From the NCBI GenBank assembly GCA_020639195.1, contig JACKHB010000004.1, positions 186,001 to 250,000 of the forward strand: DNA of 64,000 bases, written 5' to 3'. Every line of letters starts with the position of its first letter. Within the stretch, counting starts at the first letter, position 1. The notes under the pieces were generated by a model. The model made no database searches. It worked only from the letters and a program-made list of their open reading frames with translations, and was not told the DNA's origin. Shown piece by piece: positions 35,362-43,547 of this stretch. A program made the position numbers and the translations under genes. This stretch comes from Phycisphaeraceae bacterium. Its GTDB lineage: Bacteria; Planctomycetota; Phycisphaerae; Phycisphaerales; UBA1924.

Positions 35362-37008
35362 TCACCCGCATCCCAGCGCGAACAGGTCGAGGTACGCGAA
35401 GAAGTCGTCGGCGTCGCGATCGCCGTCGCCGTCGAGGTCCGCCGCGTCGTCGTCGGCCGCGAAGAGATCGAGGTACGCAAAGAAGTCGTCGCCATCCACG
35501 TCGCCGTCGAGATCGATATCACCCGGGCACGGCGAGACCTGGCGCGGGGGGATGTTCTCCGGGTGATCCAGGTCTTCCACCTGCACGAACTCGCCCAGTT
35601 GCAACGGGCGAGAGAGCGCGATCGTGGTGAGGTAGTCCGTGCCGGGCGTACCCTGCCCGAGCACCTCGAGGATCTGCGAGCCATCCTCGTTGGTAGCGCG
35701 GATCTCGATCGTGTGCCCCGGCGTCGCTCCGATCAGCACCGAGGTCTCCAGGTGGATCGGGTTGTGATCGAATCCGGGCACGAGCTGGAGCACATCGTGC
35801 AGCTCGAAGGGGACCACCTGGTCGGCCTGGCCGTCGAAGTTCTGGTCCACGATGCGGACGAGCTGCTCATCGAGGATGCCGATGTTGGTCGCGCGCCCGT
35901 CGTGGTCGGACAGGATGATGGCGTTGGGCTGGCCGGTCTCCCAGATGCCCAGGGCCGTCGCGAGCTTGGGCGCCTGCGCCTGGGTCACCAGCGGGAACGG
36001 CTGGAGCTGGAACGGCGCGCCGACGGGATCGGCCGGCAGGGGCAGCGTGACCAGCACCTGGTTGTTGAGCGTGTCGAGGATGTAGAGGCGATTGAACTGC
36101 GGGTTCGGATCGGTGTGCAGCAGGCCCGTAAAGGGATGGACGTTGGGAAGGATGATCTCGTTCAGGAGAATCGCCTGCGTCTCGTTGGTTTCGAAGAACT
36201 GAACAACCCCGGTGGTGTGATCCACGGCGTCGATTCCAAGCACGATGGCCATGTACGCGTTGTTGGGAAGCAGTGGACTCTCGAGGATCAGCACGTCCCG
36301 CGGATCGACCGGATTGCCGTTGTCCTGGCGGAGCAGCGGCACCGAGTGCGTCGCCGGGTCCTCCATCGTGCCGAAGAAGAACAGAGGCTCTCCGCTGAAG
36401 ATGTCCGCCTCCCGTGGCGGATGCGCGCTGTCCGACGCGTCCTTGGCGCCGTGCGCGGGCGTCCGGCCCACCTGGCCGGCCTTCTCCATCCAGGCCTGGA
36501 TCTTCTTGTTGTGCCAGTCGACGTGGACGCCCGTGGTGATGCCACAGAGGGTCAGGATGCGCTTGCCCTCGGTGTACGCCTCAACCTCGGATTCCGGCAC
36601 GGGCTTGTCGCTGGACTGCAAGAGATGTCGCCACTCGTGGGCGATCGTGTACATCAGCACCTTCTGGCTGTTGTTGATGGTCCGCTGGTTGATGTGCATC
36701 ACATCGCCCGCGTCGCCGCACTTGCCCGCCTCTTTGCTCCGCCAGGAGCTCGCGCCCGAACTGTGCGTGCCCGTCTCCAGGCACACCCGCTTGTTCTTGA
36801 GCATGTCCTTGACGCACTTGGCGCAATCCTCGATGTCCTTCTGGTTGTTCGCCTTGCCGAGCTGCTCCAGCGCATCGAGCGCGGCGGTCACCGTGGTCAG
36901 GTTCGCGCCCTCGATCTTGGCGCCCACGTACTTCGGAGGGGCGTTCACCCCCGCCAGCACCAGCGGCGCCGCGGCAACCACGGCCATCGCGAGAATCGTC
37001 CGTTTCAT
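35362..37008 (-). CDS. Secreted protein with HExxH motif and dockerin-like end
   Basis: A 548-residue exported protein with a signal peptide (about 1-20). A cysteine-bearing region DCAKCVKDML leads to HEWRH at 124-128, a zinc-protease-like HExxH. The middle contains extended beta-rich sequence with no known fold; segments around EPLFFFGTMEDP and DQNFDGQADQVVPFEL are typical of planctomycete surface proteins. The C-terminus has two calcium-loop repeats, DIDLDGDVDGDDFFAYL and DLDGDGDRDADDFFAYL, and ends GCG, the dockerin-like sorting or anchoring type seen in planctomycetes. ATG 37008 has GGGAGG seven bases upstream. Role unknown. Confidence 0.82.
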   Translation of the reverse strand: MKRTILAMAVVAAAPLVLAGVNAPPKYVGAKIEGANLTTVTAALDALEQLGKANNQKDIEDCAKCVKDMLKNKRVCLETGTHSSGASSWRSKEAGKCGDAGDVMHINQRTINNSQKVLMYTIAHEWRHLLQSSDKPVPESEVEAYTEGKRILTLCGITTGVHVDWHNKKIQAWMEKAGQVGRTPAHGAKDASDSAHPPREADIFSGEPLFFFGTMEDPATHSVPLLRQDNGNPVDPRDVLILESPLLPNNAYMAIVLGIDAVDHTTGVVQFFETNETQAILLNEIILPNVHPFTGLLHTDPNPQFNRLYILDTLNNQVLVTLPLPADPVGAPFQLQPFPLVTQAQAPKLATALGIWETGQPNAIILSDHDGRATNIGILDEQLVRIVDQNFDGQADQVVPFELHDVLQLVPGFDHNPIHLETSVLIGATPGHTIEIRATNEDGSQILEVLGQGTPGTDYLTTIALSRPLQLGEFVQVEDLDHPENIPPRQVSPCPGDIDLDGDVDGDDFFAYLDLFAADDDAADLDGDGDRDADDFFAYLDLFALGCG

Positions 37009-37093
37009 CGTTCGGCCTCCCCAGATCATGCGTTTGTACCAGAACCGGGGCACGAATCGAAGGGAGAAATCGGGAGTTGTGACGGCCGCTTGC

Positions 37094-38188
37094 CTAGTTC
37101 AACACCCGCTCGCAGATGGCCATCGCCCCGGGGATCGCGTCGGCGATGGCGCCCAGTCGGAGATCGATCGTGTGCTCGGGCGGAGCGATATCCCCCAGGG
37201 CCGAGCGCAGCTGCTCACGAATCGGAAAGTTATGGGAGTCGCTCCTCGCGAATTCTCGCTCGGTGAAGTCCGAGAGGATGTGGCGAATGACCCGGCGGGC
37301 GAGCACCTCGTCCCTCGCTCCCTTGACCATCGCGACCGTGTTGGGGATCAGCAGCGCGCCCGCGCTATGCCAGCGGGGCGTGGCGCCATCCTCACCTGGA
37401 GGATCGACGATCTCGTACGCCAAGCCGACCGCACGGCCCTCTCGCTGGGCCGCGAAGACATCATCGGTGTCGGCCAGCCCGACGTCAATCGTGCCCAGGG
37501 CGATCTCGCGAACCACCGCGGCGTTGCCGTCAAAGATCACCAGACCGTTGGTCTTCATGGCCGCGAGCCACGCCTCGAACTCGCTCTCGCCCCAGAGCGC
37601 CGCGAGCGCGCCCATGTGGCCGCGGGTTGTGCCGAACTGCGGACGGGCCATCCCGACCCTGCCTCGCCAGGCCTCGTCCGTGAGTTCGCGTAGCGTCGTG
37701 GGCGGCTGGGCCACCCGATCGGTGCTGTACGCAATCACGCGGGCGCGCTGCGCGAAACCGACCCACAGGTTTCCCTCGCCAACGAGCGTGTCGGGCCAGC
37801 CGCCCTCTATCAGTTCATCGGGGTCGAGTGGGAGGGGCGCCAGCACGCCTTCCCGCGCCAGACGAATCGTTCCGAAGGGCTCGCTGGACCACCACACGTC
37901 GGCCCGCGGCCGGCCTTTCTCCTGGATCAGTCGCTCGACGAGACCCGTGGTCTTGGTGATCTCGGTGTCACCGAGGTGTCTGATGTTCGTCCTGGCCCGC
38001 ACCTCGATGTCGCCAAGAACCTGCTCGAGCAGCGCATCGTCCACGCTTGAGTACAGCGTGACGCGACCGGTCCGCTCGCCGTCGCTGGGACCGCGGATGG
38101 ACCTGAGGATCCGGGGCGCCAGCATGATGCCGGCGATGGCGATGATCACGCCCGCGATGATCGGTCCGGTCTTCTTTGCGTCGGCCAT
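37094..38188 (-). CDS. Membrane-anchored extracellular solute-binding protein
   Basis: A 364-residue protein of the Fe3+/spermidine-type periplasmic binding family. A single N-terminal membrane helix (about 8-28) replaces a cleavable signal. The binding fold begins VTLYSSVDDALLEQVL, then TGLVERLIQEKGRPRADVWW, and GLADTDDVFAAQREGRAVGL; the length fits the family. No permease or ATPase gene is adjacent, so import by an ABC transporter is not supported by context. It follows the coiled-coil membrane protein by 26 bases in the same direction. No good ribosome binding site is seen before ATG 38188. Confidence 0.82.
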   Translation of the reverse strand: MADAKKTGPIIAGVIIAIAGIMLAPRILRSIRGPSDGERTGRVTLYSSVDDALLEQVLGDIEVRARTNIRHLGDTEITKTTGLVERLIQEKGRPRADVWWSSEPFGTIRLAREGVLAPLPLDPDELIEGGWPDTLVGEGNLWVGFAQRARVIAYSTDRVAQPPTTLRELTDEAWRGRVGMARPQFGTTRGHMGALAALWGESEFEAWLAAMKTNGLVIFDGNAAVVREIALGTIDVGLADTDDVFAAQREGRAVGLAYEIVDPPGEDGATPRWHSAGALLIPNTVAMVKGARDEVLARRVIRHILSDFTEREFARSDSHNFPIREQLRSALGDIAPPEHTIDLRLGAIADAIPGAMAICERVLN

Positions 38189-38214
38189 GGCGGGAATGTA
38201 CCCGATGCCCGGTC

Positions 38215-39900
38215 CTAGGGCTCGTCGCGGGCCTGACGCTGCAATGAGCTGAAGTAGCTCTTCACGGCCCCCTGCAGCTCTCGCGGCACCACGAGCGTGT
38301 CGATCGCCTCGCTCGCGGCCTGCTCGCCCTGTTCGACCGCCGCGGCGAATTCGGCACGGCTCTCGCCGGCGATGGTCGGCCCATCGATCATGGTGCTGGC
38401 GATGATCGGCCCGCCCTGATTGGCCGTCGGGGCCTTGACGCTCTTGGTCGTGAAGTCGAAGGGCGAATCGGCCGTGCTCGCGCCGCGTCCCTTGCCCGGA
38501 CCACCGGAGCCCTGTCCGTATCGGTCGGACTCTCCCTCGCGCCACTGGCCGATCTGCGGCATGCCCTCGCAGAATCCCCCGATCTTCTGGCTGAGCTGGT
38601 CCATCTGGTCCATGGCCTCCATCATCGCCGCGTCCATCGCCTGCATCTCGAGCTGCATGGACTCGAGCTGGCTGAGCATGTCTCCGAGTTGCTCTCCGCC
38701 GGCCTGGCCCGCGGCCATCTGCTGGGCCATCTGGCTCATCTGCTGGCCCATGCCGCTGCACGACTTGCACGCCTGCATCTGCTGCATCTGATCCATGAGC
38801 TGCTGGCGCTGCTGGGGCGACATGTTCTGCAATTGCTGGAGTGCCTCCTGCATTGCCTGCGGGCTCTGCATGGCCTGATTGATCTGCTCCTGGCTCATTC
38901 CGGCGCGGGCCATCTGCTCGCGCATCTGCTTCTCGAGCTGCTCTTGGCGCTGGGCGGCCCTCTCGAGCTGCTCGGCCAGACTCTTGAGCTGCTCCTCTGC
39001 CTGCGTTCGCTGGGCCTCGGTCAGGTCGCTGTTCTCGAGCTGCTTCTGGAGCTGCTCGAGCGCCTGCCGGGCCGCTCCGAAATCGCCCTGGGCGAGCTTC
39101 TGGGCGAGCTGGTCAAGCGGGCCCGGCCCCGGGTTGGTGAGCTTGCGGAGTTCGTCTCGAAGTGACTGCAATTGCTGGGCGTCCGCATCCTGGCGTTGGG
39201 CTTCGAGTCGTTCCATCGCGCTGGTGAGCTTGCGTAGCGCTGCGCGCTGGACCTCTTCGACGCTCCTGGGCTGCTCCGGGTCGAGCGCTTCGGCCTCGGA
39301 GCGGTCGGCGCCGAGATCGACGCGGGCCTTGCGGAGCAGTTCTTCCAGACGCTTCTGCGCTTCGGACTGCTCGAGCATGGCCTGGCGGATCTCATGGGGG
39401 CTGTCCATGGTCGCGCGCTCGCGGGCCGGACCGGCCGACGGCACGAGCCACCACGCCAGAAGCATGGCGATGATCGTTCCCGGCGCGAGCGGCCAGGATG
39501 GCGGCGGCGAGATGGGGAGCGCATCGCGCATCACGACCTCGCCCGCGCGCGTCTCGGCGGTCTCAACGACGGCGCGGGACCAGGCGTCTCTGTGGGTGCG
39601 AACCACCATCGCGGTGCTGAGCGACTCGCGGAGGTCGGCCCGCTCATCGATAATCCGCGCGACGGCGAGCTTGGCGGGGCGAGTGGCCCACGCCCACGAG
39701 AGTGTCGCGATCAGCACCGCCACGCCGGCGCCTGCGAAGACCCACGCCCACGGCACGCTCAAGCGGAAGATGCGCTCAACGAGCACAATCGCGAGCGTCA
39801 ACGCGGCGGCACTGACGCAGCACCGGACCAGCGCGTGGAGCGTGCGCACGACCCAGAGCCGGCGGCTCGCGCGGGCGAGGACGTCATCGATGCGACTCAT
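38215..39900 (-). CDS. Membrane protein with glutamine-rich coiled coil
   Basis: A 561-residue protein. Three hydrophobic segments (about 25-42, 48-72 and 140-157) come before a long glutamine- and methionine-rich coiled coil (about 170-450: LEQLQKQLENSDLTEAQRTQ, QQRQQLMDQMQQMQ). A CKSC pair lies near residue 375. The C-terminus carries ASTMIDGPTIAGE. It is organised like the gene cut at the left edge of the window and belongs to the DUF4175-like planctomycete type. ATG 39900 has GGAGG four bases upstream. It is first in an operon with the solute-binding protein and diverges from the O-antigen ligase gene. Confidence 0.8.
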   Translation of the reverse strand: MSRIDDVLARASRRLWVVRTLHALVRCCVSAAALTLAIVLVERIFRLSVPWAWVFAGAGVAVLIATLSWAWATRPAKLAVARIIDERADLRESLSTAMVVRTHRDAWSRAVVETAETRAGEVVMRDALPISPPPSWPLAPGTIIAMLLAWWLVPSAGPARERATMDSPHEIRQAMLEQSEAQKRLEELLRKARVDLGADRSEAEALDPEQPRSVEEVQRAALRKLTSAMERLEAQRQDADAQQLQSLRDELRKLTNPGPGPLDQLAQKLAQGDFGAARQALEQLQKQLENSDLTEAQRTQAEEQLKSLAEQLERAAQRQEQLEKQMREQMARAGMSQEQINQAMQSPQAMQEALQQLQNMSPQQRQQLMDQMQQMQACKSCSGMGQQMSQMAQQMAAGQAGGEQLGDMLSQLESMQLEMQAMDAAMMEAMDQMDQLSQKIGGFCEGMPQIGQWREGESDRYGQGSGGPGKGRGASTADSPFDFTTKSVKAPTANQGGPIIASTMIDGPTIAGESRAEFAAAVEQGEQAASEAIDTLVVPRELQGAVKSYFSSLQRQARDEP

Positions 39901-40051
39901 GGGGCCTCCGATCGCTCAGAATCGACGCAGACACAAGTGAGAATACCGCCGAATCCGGCCATCAGTTCGCAAATTCGGATAATGTTCGCAGACGCGCCTC
40001 TTTGAACCGGTTCCTTGCCGGAGGCGGTCCGGCGGATCATCATGCCCCGCT
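39901..40051. promoter_or_regulatory. Divergent promoter region with direct repeat
   Basis: 151 bases between divergent starts. GTTCGCA occurs twice (39965-39971 and 39984-39990), 19 bases apart, with ATTCGGA between them. This could be a regulator site; no consensus promoter pair is clear. Confidence 0.35.
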
Positions 40052-41428
40052 GTGCCCACCGCTCCTGCCTCGGCCATCTCCCCGTCTCGACTGCTGAGGC
40101 CGGGCGGTGTGCTGCGCTGGTTCGATGGTCCGTGGATGAACCGGCCCTGGATGCAGGAGGCGTTTGACCTGCAGCGAAGGGACCGGCTGGGGCTCCGGGT
40201 CCATCTCGCGATCGCGATGGTGGCCTGCTTCGCGACCTCGTTCACGGAGTCGGCCTTTGCGATCGCGCTGCCGCTGGTGCTCAGCGCTTCGGTCGTGCGC
40301 ATGACGATGACCTGGCGGCTGTGGTTCTACCTGCTGATCCAGCCGACGGTGATCGTGGGCTTTGCGTACATGACATGGCGCGCCATCACACTGGCGTGGA
40401 CGCCGGACCTGCCGACGGGCGTGAACCAGTTCCAGGGTTCGTACCACATGCTGCTGCTGCCGGCCCTGTGGCCGGTGATGGAGTACCGCACGCTCCTGAT
40501 CCTCGCGTGGGCGGGCGGGTTTCTGGTCGGCCATGGCTTGCAGGCGGCCGAGGCCCTCGGGCTGGCGACCGGCTGGGAGGGACTGATCTGGCAGCGGCAC
40601 GCGCCCGGGCGAATCTCTGGCTGGTGGTCGCCCGCCGCGGGGGGTACGGCGCTGGTCGCGATGCTGGGGCTCCATGTCTGGGCGAGTGTCACCGGTCGGG
40701 GCTGGTGGCGGCGCGCCGCGATCGCGATGGCGATGATCACGGCGCTGGGGATCGTGGCGACGGGAACGCGCAGCGGATGGTTGTGCGCGGCCCTGCTGAT
40801 CGCCGGATTCGGCGTCGCCGCGGTGTCGAGGCGTGTGTCGGTTGGAGGTGTGACGCGTGGACGACTCGCGTTACTCCTGAGCGGGATCGTAGTGGTGCTC
40901 GGCGTGGGAATCGGCGCGTTGTATCCCCTGGTCCGGTCGAGACTCCAGGCTGCCGAGAGCGATCTGAAGCGGGCCCTGGTCGAGACGGACTACGACTCGG
41001 ACACGGGGGCGCGACTGCTCATGTGGCGCGAAGCGTGGCGCGCGTTCGCTGCGCATCCGATCGCCGGCGTGGGTGAGGGTGGATATATGGCGTGGGCCCG
41101 CGAGGATCTGGGCGACCATCCCGCGGCGCACCGGATCCAGGTGCACGCTCACGGGACGCTGCCGCACGTGGGCGCGACGACCGGCGCGATCGGGCTGTTG
41201 TTGTTCGGCGCGCTCGCGGTGTCGGGGCTGCGCTGCGCGTGGAAGCAGCCGGAGCGCGGAGTCACCGGATACGAACGCGCGTTGTTGCCCGCGATGATCG
41301 GGCTGTTGCTCATCGCGCAGTTCGAGGTACTCCAGGTGGCGCACTTGCCCAAGAAGAGCTTCTGGATGATGCTCGCCCTGTGCCCCGCGTTCATTCCCGC
41401 ACAGCGCTGGCAGGGCTCATCGGCGTGA
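40052..41428 (+). CDS. O-antigen ligase-like membrane protein
   Basis: A 458-residue polytopic membrane protein with about ten helices. The Wzy/WaaL-type large periplasmic loop carries ATGTRSGWLCAALLI and the conserved RLLMWREAWRAFAAHPIAGV with GEGGYMAW, and HAHGTLPHVGATTG, all typical of the O-antigen ligase domain. It probably joins or polymerises glycans on a lipid carrier. The start is uncertain: GTG 40052 keeps all helices but has no ribosome binding site, and GTG 40109 is an alternative. Its stop overlaps the next glycosyltransferase start as GTGA. Confidence 0.82.
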   Translation: MPTAPASAISPSRLLRPGGVLRWFDGPWMNRPWMQEAFDLQRRDRLGLRVHLAIAMVACFATSFTESAFAIALPLVLSASVVRMTMTWRLWFYLLIQPTVIVGFAYMTWRAITLAWTPDLPTGVNQFQGSYHMLLLPALWPVMEYRTLLILAWAGGFLVGHGLQAAEALGLATGWEGLIWQRHAPGRISGWWSPAAGGTALVAMLGLHVWASVTGRGWWRRAAIAMAMITALGIVATGTRSGWLCAALLIAGFGVAAVSRRVSVGGVTRGRLALLLSGIVVVLGVGIGALYPLVRSRLQAAESDLKRALVETDYDSDTGARLLMWREAWRAFAAHPIAGVGEGGYMAWAREDLGDHPAAHRIQVHAHGTLPHVGATTGAIGLLLFGALAVSGLRCAWKQPERGVTGYERALLPAMIGLLLIAQFEVLQVAHLPKKSFWMMLALCPAFIPAQRWQGSSA

Positions 41429-42546
41429 GAGTGCTGCTGGTCACCGAGTTCGTCCGGGTGATGGAATGGTCGCCATCCGTGTGGGCCGGGGTGATCTGCC
41501 GCGGCCTGTTGGATCGCGGGCATGAGGTGACCTTGCTCGCCGATGGCGTGGAGGACGTTCGGGCCTTCCACAGCGCGGGCCGATCCGCGGCGCTGGTCGT
41601 CCGGCGGCCCACGCGGATTGCCCGGACGCGCGATCCCCTCGGGTTTCAGCGCTGGGCACGAGCCGAGATGGGGCGACGCGGAGAATCCGTGGGCCTATCG
41701 CTGACGAGGCTGGCGCCCGCCGCGGTCTGGATGCCCACGGAGCCCCCAAGCCGCGACGAGTTTCTGGGGAGCGTTCGTTCGGGTTCGGCAGCGACGGTAG
41801 TTCTCGAGGCGCTCGCGCGACCGTGGATCTTGAGCGCACTGCGCGCAGAGCGCAGGGCGATGCGGATGGCAGGGGCCATGGGAACGTCGCCCCGAGGGCA
41901 CGAGCCGGCAAGCGCCCTGGCGCCACTCGGACCGGATGCCCGTGAAAGAGCTCGCACAAGCGTCCGCACGCGCCTGGGCCTCGAGCAGACGCACGTCGTG
42001 GTGCTGATCTCGGCGATGGACTCGCACTGGTCGACGCTGCGGGGATTTCTGGGAGGGATGGCACAACTCAAGTCCGCCTCGAAGGATCGTCGCGTGTGCG
42101 CCATCGTGCTGTCTCGCGAGGCACACTCAATCGGGCTGCTGGCCGAGCGGCTGGGCGTCGCGTCTCGGGTGCGGCTGATGTCGGGGACCATCCGCATGCC
42201 CGAGTTGTTCGCGGCCAGCGATGTCGCGTGCGTGACCGGCGGCTCGAGCGGAGGAACCGGGCGATTCCTGGCCGACGCGGTGCGATGCGAGCGTCCTGTG
42301 CTGGCGGCGGCCGGGGCGACCGGCGCACCCTTACTCGAGCCGGGGGCGTTCGGCACCTCGCCGCTGGGGCTGGTGACGGGCGACCTGACGCCGGCGGGCT
42401 GGAGGAGGCTGCTCGAGGAGGCAGCCGAGCCGCAATGGATGCGAAGTGCTTCGCGCGCGGCGCGCGATGTCGGCCCGTCGCTTGGGATGGACCGGTTTCT
42501 CGACCGGCTCGAGCGGGACCTGCTCGCGGCGGGTGAAGGAGGCTGA
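41425..42546 (+). CDS. Glycosyltransferase (GT-B-like)
   Basis: A 373-residue soluble enzyme. The N-terminal half starts VRVLLVTEFVRVMEWSPSVW and has WAGVICRGLLDRGHEVTLLAD, as in GT4 sugar transferases. The C-terminal half has the nucleotide-sugar-binding pattern RVRLMSGTIRMPELFAASDV, followed by a GGSSGGTGRFLADAV loop; the usual E-x7-E is not clear. GTG 41425 overlaps the ligase stop, so the two are coupled and probably act in the same polysaccharide pathway. Its stop abuts the atpG stop on the other strand within TGATCA. Confidence 0.75.
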   Translation: MRVLLVTEFVRVMEWSPSVWAGVICRGLLDRGHEVTLLADGVEDVRAFHSAGRSAALVVRRPTRIARTRDPLGFQRWARAEMGRRGESVGLSLTRLAPAAVWMPTEPPSRDEFLGSVRSGSAATVVLEALARPWILSALRAERRAMRMAGAMGTSPRGHEPASALAPLGPDARERARTSVRTRLGLEQTHVVVLISAMDSHWSTLRGFLGGMAQLKSASKDRRVCAIVLSREAHSIGLLAERLGVASRVRLMSGTIRMPELFAASDVACVTGGSSGGTGRFLADAVRCERPVLAAAGATGAPLLEPGAFGTSPLGLVTGDLTPAGWRRLLEEAAEPQWMRSASRAARDVGPSLGMDRFLDRLERDLLAAGEGG

Positions 42547-43410
42547 TCAGGCGAGCGCCGCGGCGCCCGAAACGATCTCGGTGAGTTCCGTGGTGATCTG
42601 CGCCTGGCGGGCGCGGTTGTAGTCGCGGCTGAGGCGGGTGCGCATCTTGCCCGCGTTGTCGGTGGCGGCCTTCATGGCGACCATCCGCGCGACGTGCTCG
42701 CTGACGACGGCGTCCTTGAAGGCCTGGAACAGGAGCGCCTTTGCCGCGGCGGGCACGACGTTGTCGAGCAATTCCTCGCGTCCGGGGCTGAACTCGAACT
42801 GAGCCCTCGCGGCGCCCGGCGCTCCCTCGGACTTGAACGGCAGCAGTTGCAGGATTTCCGGCGCCTGCCGCCCGGCGGAGATGTACTTCATGGACACGAC
42901 GCGGACGGCCGAGACCTCGCCGGCCACGAACCGATCGATGTAGTCCTGAGCGAGGCGCTCGACATCCTCGTACCGGGGCTTGTCGCCGATGTGCGTGTGA
43001 TGGCGCGACACGTTGACGCGGTTGAAACGGAGCACCCCCGCGCCCTTCTTGCCGACGACCTCCAGCGGGCCGGCCTGCGCCTTGGGCGTTGAGCGGACGT
43101 GCGCGAGGGCCATCCGCAGCACGGAGCTGTTGTACGGACCGCAGAGGCCGCGGTCGGAGGTGATGATCAGCGTCAATTCCGGCTTGTCGGCGGCGGAGGG
43201 GAGCCCGGAGAGGAGGGGATGCTCGGCGTCGCCGGAGGCGGCGAGCTCGCGGACGAGGTCGAACAGCGCAGCGGTGTACGGCTTGCCCGCCAGCGAGGAC
43301 GACTGGGCGCGTGCAAACTTGCTCGTCGCGATCATCTGCATCGTCTTGGTGATGCGACGGATGTTCGAGACGGCCTTGATCCGCTTCTTGATCTCGCGTG
43401 ACTTACCCAT
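42547..43410 (-). CDS. atpG: F1F0 ATP synthase gamma subunit
   Basis: A 287-residue protein that forms the rotor shaft of F1. The N-terminus MGKSREIKKRIKAVSNIRRI with TKTMQMIATSKFARA and the C-terminal MKAATDNAGKMRTRLSRDYN and RARQAQITTELTEI are the two conserved coiled-coil ends. Length is normal. No other ATP synthase gene is within the window; the flanking genes face the other way on both sides, so it is transcribed alone. ATG 43410 has no clear ribosome binding site. An expected atpHAGD operon is not seen here. Confidence 0.95.
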   Translation of the reverse strand: MGKSREIKKRIKAVSNIRRITKTMQMIATSKFARAQSSSLAGKPYTAALFDLVRELAASGDAEHPLLSGLPSAADKPELTLIITSDRGLCGPYNSSVLRMALAHVRSTPKAQAGPLEVVGKKGAGVLRFNRVNVSRHHTHIGDKPRYEDVERLAQDYIDRFVAGEVSAVRVVSMKYISAGRQAPEILQLLPFKSEGAPGAARAQFEFSPGREELLDNVVPAAAKALLFQAFKDAVVSEHVARMVAMKAATDNAGKMRTRLSRDYNRARQAQITTELTEIVSGAAALA

Positions 43411-43547
43411 GGGGCGGAGAGTGTAGGCTGGGGGCTCGGCGATCCACCGGCCCCCGCGGTGGACATTCGACGGCTCGTGGCGAACGCCCGTGGCCCCGTT
43501 TCCCAAAGAACTGGCGACCCGGATGGGACCGGGCCGCGGAGGATTCC

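Noticed and set aside
42544..42549. TGATCA at the abutting stops of the glycosyltransferase and atpG as a terminator
   Set aside because: It is only a six-base palindrome created by two stop codons; no stem-loop or U-tract is present.
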